A stretch of DNA of 64,000 nucleotides from Petrolisthes cinctipes (taxonomy: Eukaryota > Arthropoda > Malacostraca > Decapoda > Porcellanidae), in contig JAWQEG010000166.1 of assembly GCA_033782935.1 (NCBI GenBank), positions 2,198,001 to 2,262,000 on the forward strand, given 5' to 3'. Positions 60,338-64,000 of the stretch are shown here, one piece after another. The stretch's first letter is position 1, and every line of letters begins with the position of its first letter. Made by a program: the position numbers and the translations under genes. Below the pieces are notes generated by a model. It worked only from the letters and a program-made list of their open reading frames with translations, did no database searches and had not been told where the DNA came from.

Positions 60338-63156
60338 ACTCTAACACGGAGTAGGCATGTACAGATACCTTCTGGGACCTCTAAATATCGAATTTTCGGG
60401 TGTTTTGGGACTGAATTTGATATATCGATTTTTTGGCACCTAAAATGTCGATTTTTAGCATGTTTTTAGCCTATATTTTGAAAATATTCTAGCACTGTGT
60501 AGGCATGTTCAGATTGCTTCTGGGACCCCAAAATATTGAATTTTCGGGTGTTTTGAGCCTGAATTTGAGATATAAACGGGTACAGAAGATACATGCACAT
60601 ATTGACTTTGGGCACCAAAAATATCGATTTTCAGCATGTTTTGGGCCTGAATTTTGAAAATACTCTAACACGGAGTAGGCATGTACAGATCGCTTCTGGG
60701 ACCCCTAAATATCGAATTTTCGGGTGTTTTGGGACTGAATTTGAGATATCGACTTTTTGGCACCTAAAAGATCGATTTTTAGCATGTTTTTAGCCTATAT
60801 TTTGAAAATATTCTAGCACTGAGTAGGCATGTACAGATTGCTTCTGGGACCCCAAAATATTGAATTTTCGGGTGTTTTGAGCCTGAATTTGAGATATAAA
60901 CGGGTACAGAAGATACATGCACATATTGACTTTGGGCACCAAAAATATCGATTTTCAGCATGTTTTGGGCCTGAATTTTGAAAATACTCTAACACGGAGT
61001 AGGCATGTACAGATCGCTTCTGGGACCCCAAAATATCGAATTTTCGGGTGTTTAGGGCCATAATTTGAGATATAAACGGGTACTGAAGATGCATGCACAT
61101 ATCGACTTTTGGGCACCTAAAAGATCGATTTTCAGTATGTTTTTGGCCTGTATTTTGAAAATACTCTAACACGGAGTAGGCATGTACAGATACCTTCTGG
61201 TACCTCTAAATATCGAATTTTCGGGTGTTTTGGGACTGAATTTGAGATATCGATTTTTTGGCACCTAAAATGTCGATTTTTAGCATGTTTTTAGCCTATA
61301 TTTTGAAAATATTCTACCACTGTGTAGGCATGTACAGATTGCTTCGGGGACCCCAAAATATTGAATTTTCGGGTGTTTTGAGCCTGAATTTGAGATATAA
61401 ACGGGTACAGAAGATACATGCACATATTGACTTTGGGCATCTAAAATATCGATTTTCAGCATGTTTTGGGCCAGTATTTTGAAAATACTCTAACACTAAA
61501 TAGGCATGTACAGATTGCTTCTGGGACCCCAAAATATTGAATTTTCGGGTGTTTTGAGCCTGAATTTGAGATATAAACGGGTACTGAAGATGCATGCACA
61601 TATCGACTTTTGTGCACCTAAAAGATCGATTTTCAGTATGTTTTGAGCATGTATTTTGAAAATACTCTAACACGGACTAGGCATGTACAGATCGCTTCTG
61701 GGACCCCTAAATATCGAATTTTCGGGTGTTTTGGGACTGAATTTGAGATATCGACTTTTTGGCACCTAAAATGTCGATTTTTAGCATGTTTTTAGCCTAT
61801 ATTTTGAAAATATTCTAGCACTGTACAGATTGCTTCTGGGACCCTAAAATATTGAATTTTCGGGTGTTTTGAGCCTGAATTTGAGATATAAACGGGTACA
61901 GAAGATACATGCACATATTGACTTTGGGCATCTAAAATATCGATTTTCAGCATGTTTTGGGCCAGTATTTTGAAAATACTCTAACACTAAATAGGCATGT
62001 ACAGATTGCTTCTGGGACCCCAAAATATTGAATTTTCGGGTGTTTTGAGCCTGAATTTGAGATATAAACGGGTACTGAAGATGCATGCACATATCGACTT
62101 TTGTGCACCTAAAAGATCGATTTTCAGTATGTTTTGAGCATGTATTTTGAAAATACTCTAACTCGGAGTAGGCATGTACAGATCGCTTCTGGGACCCCTA
62201 AATATCGAATTTTCGGGTGTTTTGGGACTGAATTTGAGATATCGACTTTTTGGCACCTAAAATGTCGATTTTTAGCATGTTTTTAGCCTATATTTTGAAA
62301 ATATTTTAGCACTGAGTAGGCATGTACAGATTGCTTCTGGGACCCCAAAATATTGAATTTTCGGGTGTTTAGAGCCTGAATTTGAGATATAATCGGGTAC
62401 AGAAGATACATGCACATATTGACTTTTGGCATCTAAAATATCGATTTTCAGCATGTTTTGGGCCTGTATTTTGAAAATACTCTAACACTGAGTAGGCATG
62501 TACAGATTGCTTCTGGGACCCCAAAATATTGAATTTTCGGGTGTTTTGAGCCTGAATTTGAGATATAAACGGGTACTGAAGATGCATGCACATATCGACT
62601 TTTGTGCACCTAAAAGATCGATTTCCAGTATGTTTTGAGCATGTATTTTGAAAATACTCTAACACGGAGTAGGCATGTACAGATCGCTTCTGGGACCCCT
62701 AAATATCGAATTTTCGGGTGTTTTGGGACTGAATTTGAGATATCGACTTTTTGGCACCAAAAAGATCGATTTTTAGCATGTTTTTAGACTATATTTTGAA
62801 AATATTCTAGCACTGAGTAGATATCTACAGATTCCTTCTGGGACCCCAAAATATTGAATTTTCGGGTGTTTTGAGCCTGAATTTGAGATATAAACGGGTA
62901 CAGAAGATACATGCACATATTGACTTTGGGCACCAAAAATATCGATTTTCAGCATGTTTTGGGCCTGAATTTTGAAAATACTCTAACACGGAGTAGGCAT
63001 GTACAGATTGCTTCTGGGACCCCAAAATATCGAATTTTCGGGTGTTTAGGGCCATAATTTGAGATATAAACGGGTACTGAAGATGCATGCACATATCGAC
63101 TTTTGGGCACCTAAAAGATCGATTTTCAGTATGTTTTTGGCCTGTATTTTGAAAAT
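60338..63156 (+). repeat. 2819-bp six-unit block
   Basis: Unit lengths are 324, 501, 501, 491, 501 and 501 (starts 60338, 60662, 61163, 61664, 62155, 62656). The block begins with an A + B dimer, as do 57008 and 63157. It contains TTCGGGGACCCC (~61344) and CACTAAATAGGCATG (~61494 and ~61985). Confidence 0.91.
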
Positions 63157-64000
63157 ACTCTAACACGGAGTAGGCATGTACAGATACCTTCTGGGACCTC
63201 TAAATATCGAATTTTCGGGTGTTTTGGGACTGAATTTGTGATATCGATTTTTTGGCACCTAAAATGTCGATTTTTAGCATGTTTTTAGCCTATATTTTGA
63301 AAATATTCTAGCACTGTGTAGGCATGTACAGATTGCTTCTGGGACCCCAAAATATTGAATTTTCGGGTGTTTTGAGCCTGAATTTGAGATATAAACGGGT
63401 ACAGAAGATACATGCACATATTGACTTTGGGCACCAAAAATATCGATTTTCAGCATGTTTTGGGCCTGAATTTTGAAAATACTCTAACACGGAGTAGGCA
63501 TGTACAGATCGCTTCTGGGACCCCTAAATATCGAATTTTCGGGTGTTTTGGGACTGAATTTGAGATATCGACTTTTTGGCACCTAAAAGATCGATTTTTA
63601 GCATGTTTTTAGCCTATATTTTGAAAATATTCTAGCACTGAGTAGGCATGTACAGATTGCTTCTGGGACCCCAAAATATTGAATTTTCGGGTGTTTTGAG
63701 CCTGAATTTGAGATATAAACGGGTACAGAAGATACATGCACATATTGACTTTGGGCACCAAAAATATCGATTTTCAGCATGTTTTGGGCCTGAATTTTGA
63801 AAATACTCTAACACGGAGTAGGCATGTACAGATCGCTTCTGGGACCCCAAAATATCGAATTTTCGGGTGTTTAGGGCCATAATTTGAGATATAAACGGGT
63901 ACTGAAGATGCATGCACATATCGACTTTTGTGCACCTAAAAGATCGATTTTCAGTATGTTTTTGGCCTGTATTTTGAAAATACTCTAACACGGAGTAGGC
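63157..64000 (+). repeat. Start of a further block: 324-bp dimer, 501-bp unit, partial unit
   Basis: 63157-63480 is A + B, 63481-63981 is a regular unit with CCATAATTTGAG in C, and 63982-64000 is the first 19 bp of the next A. The order repeats the start of the block at 60338. Confidence 0.92.

Larger units (their letters stand above)
1..64000. repeat. Satellite array with 501-bp A-B-C higher-order repeat
   Basis: Every base belongs to one tandem satellite family. The recurrent landmark ACTCTAACAC marks the start of the A and C monomers, and ATTCTAGCAC marks the start of B. Successive A starts are usually exactly 501 bp apart (for example 1338, 1839, 2340, 2841). I counted 134 complete units, all in the same orientation, and no intervening unique or transposon sequence. 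Unit lengths other than 501 are 491/492 (10-bp deletion), 499-500 and 495 (small indels), 314-325 (dimers), 347-353 (A replaced by a long monomer), 668, 677 and 872 (extra monomers). Monomer size and HOR organisation are those of centromeric or heterochromatic satellites; the centromeric role is inference. The array runs off both ends of the window. Confidence 0.98.

Noticed and set aside
1..64000. CRISPR array (regular repeats with spacers)
   Set aside because: Repeats are adjacent, 148-177 bp long, with no unique spacers and no cas genes. The structure is a tandem satellite.
1..64000. rDNA spacer, telomeric or subtelomeric repeat
   Set aside because: No rRNA-like sequence and no short G-rich telomere motif are present. 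Period and composition do not fit.
1..64000. Transposon-derived tandem array (LTR or helitron remnants)
   Set aside because: I found no terminal repeats, target-site duplications, primer-binding site or transposase/polymerase-like protein. An ancient origin from a mobile element cannot be excluded but is not visible.

Overview
The whole 64 kb window is one uninterrupted satellite DNA array. I see no protein-coding gene, RNA gene, transposon or other unique sequence in it. This implies a eukaryotic nuclear genome, most likely pericentromeric, centromeric or other constitutive heterochromatin. The sequence alone does not let me name the species or even the kingdom. Monomers of about 177 bp organised into higher-order repeats (HORs) are typical of centromeric satellites in many plants and animals. 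A hand count of one long monomer (44722-44898) gives 72 G+C in 177 bases, about 41 percent.

The array has several nested levels. Level 1 is an ancestral subunit of about 88 bp. Level 2 is a monomer made of two diverged subunits: B is 176 bp (88+88), C is 177 bp (88+89), and A is 148 bp (88+60, with 29 bp missing between two ATAT repeats). Level 3 is a 501-bp HOR in fixed order A-B-C. Counting starts of the A-position monomer, the window holds 134 complete units plus 10 bases of a preceding unit and 19 bases of a following one. All lie in the same orientation. Most units are 501 bp. Level 4 consists of kilobase blocks of several HOR units that are themselves duplicated, in tandem (826, 1503, 2495, 2643 bp and about 2.8-3.3 kb) or at a distance (offsets near 5.0, 6.3, 7.0, 23.3 and 31.3 kb).

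Layout: 1-9334 is mostly trimeric units with 325-bp dimers and one A/B fusion. 9335-13638 is mixed. 14130-19415 is a 2643-bp six-unit block present twice. 19416-24405 is a 2495-bp five-unit block present twice. 24907-31079 is the most rearranged stretch, with fusions, an 872-bp unit, a 668-bp unit and A+B dimers. 31080-47373 is the most regular part, including nine consecutive 501-bp units at 40390-44898. 47874-56683 carries a 1503-bp duplication and a 6315-bp-offset duplication. 56684-64000 contains blocks that each begin with a 324-bp A+B dimer.

Nothing here encodes a system in the gene sense. The interest lies in the record of array evolution: nearly every aberrant unit can be explained by unequal exchange between monomers in register, and one unit shows a clear gene-conversion-like mosaic. 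The open reading frames of 60-160 codons are by-products of the repeat (501 = 3 x 167), and most of the longer ones begin at GTG.
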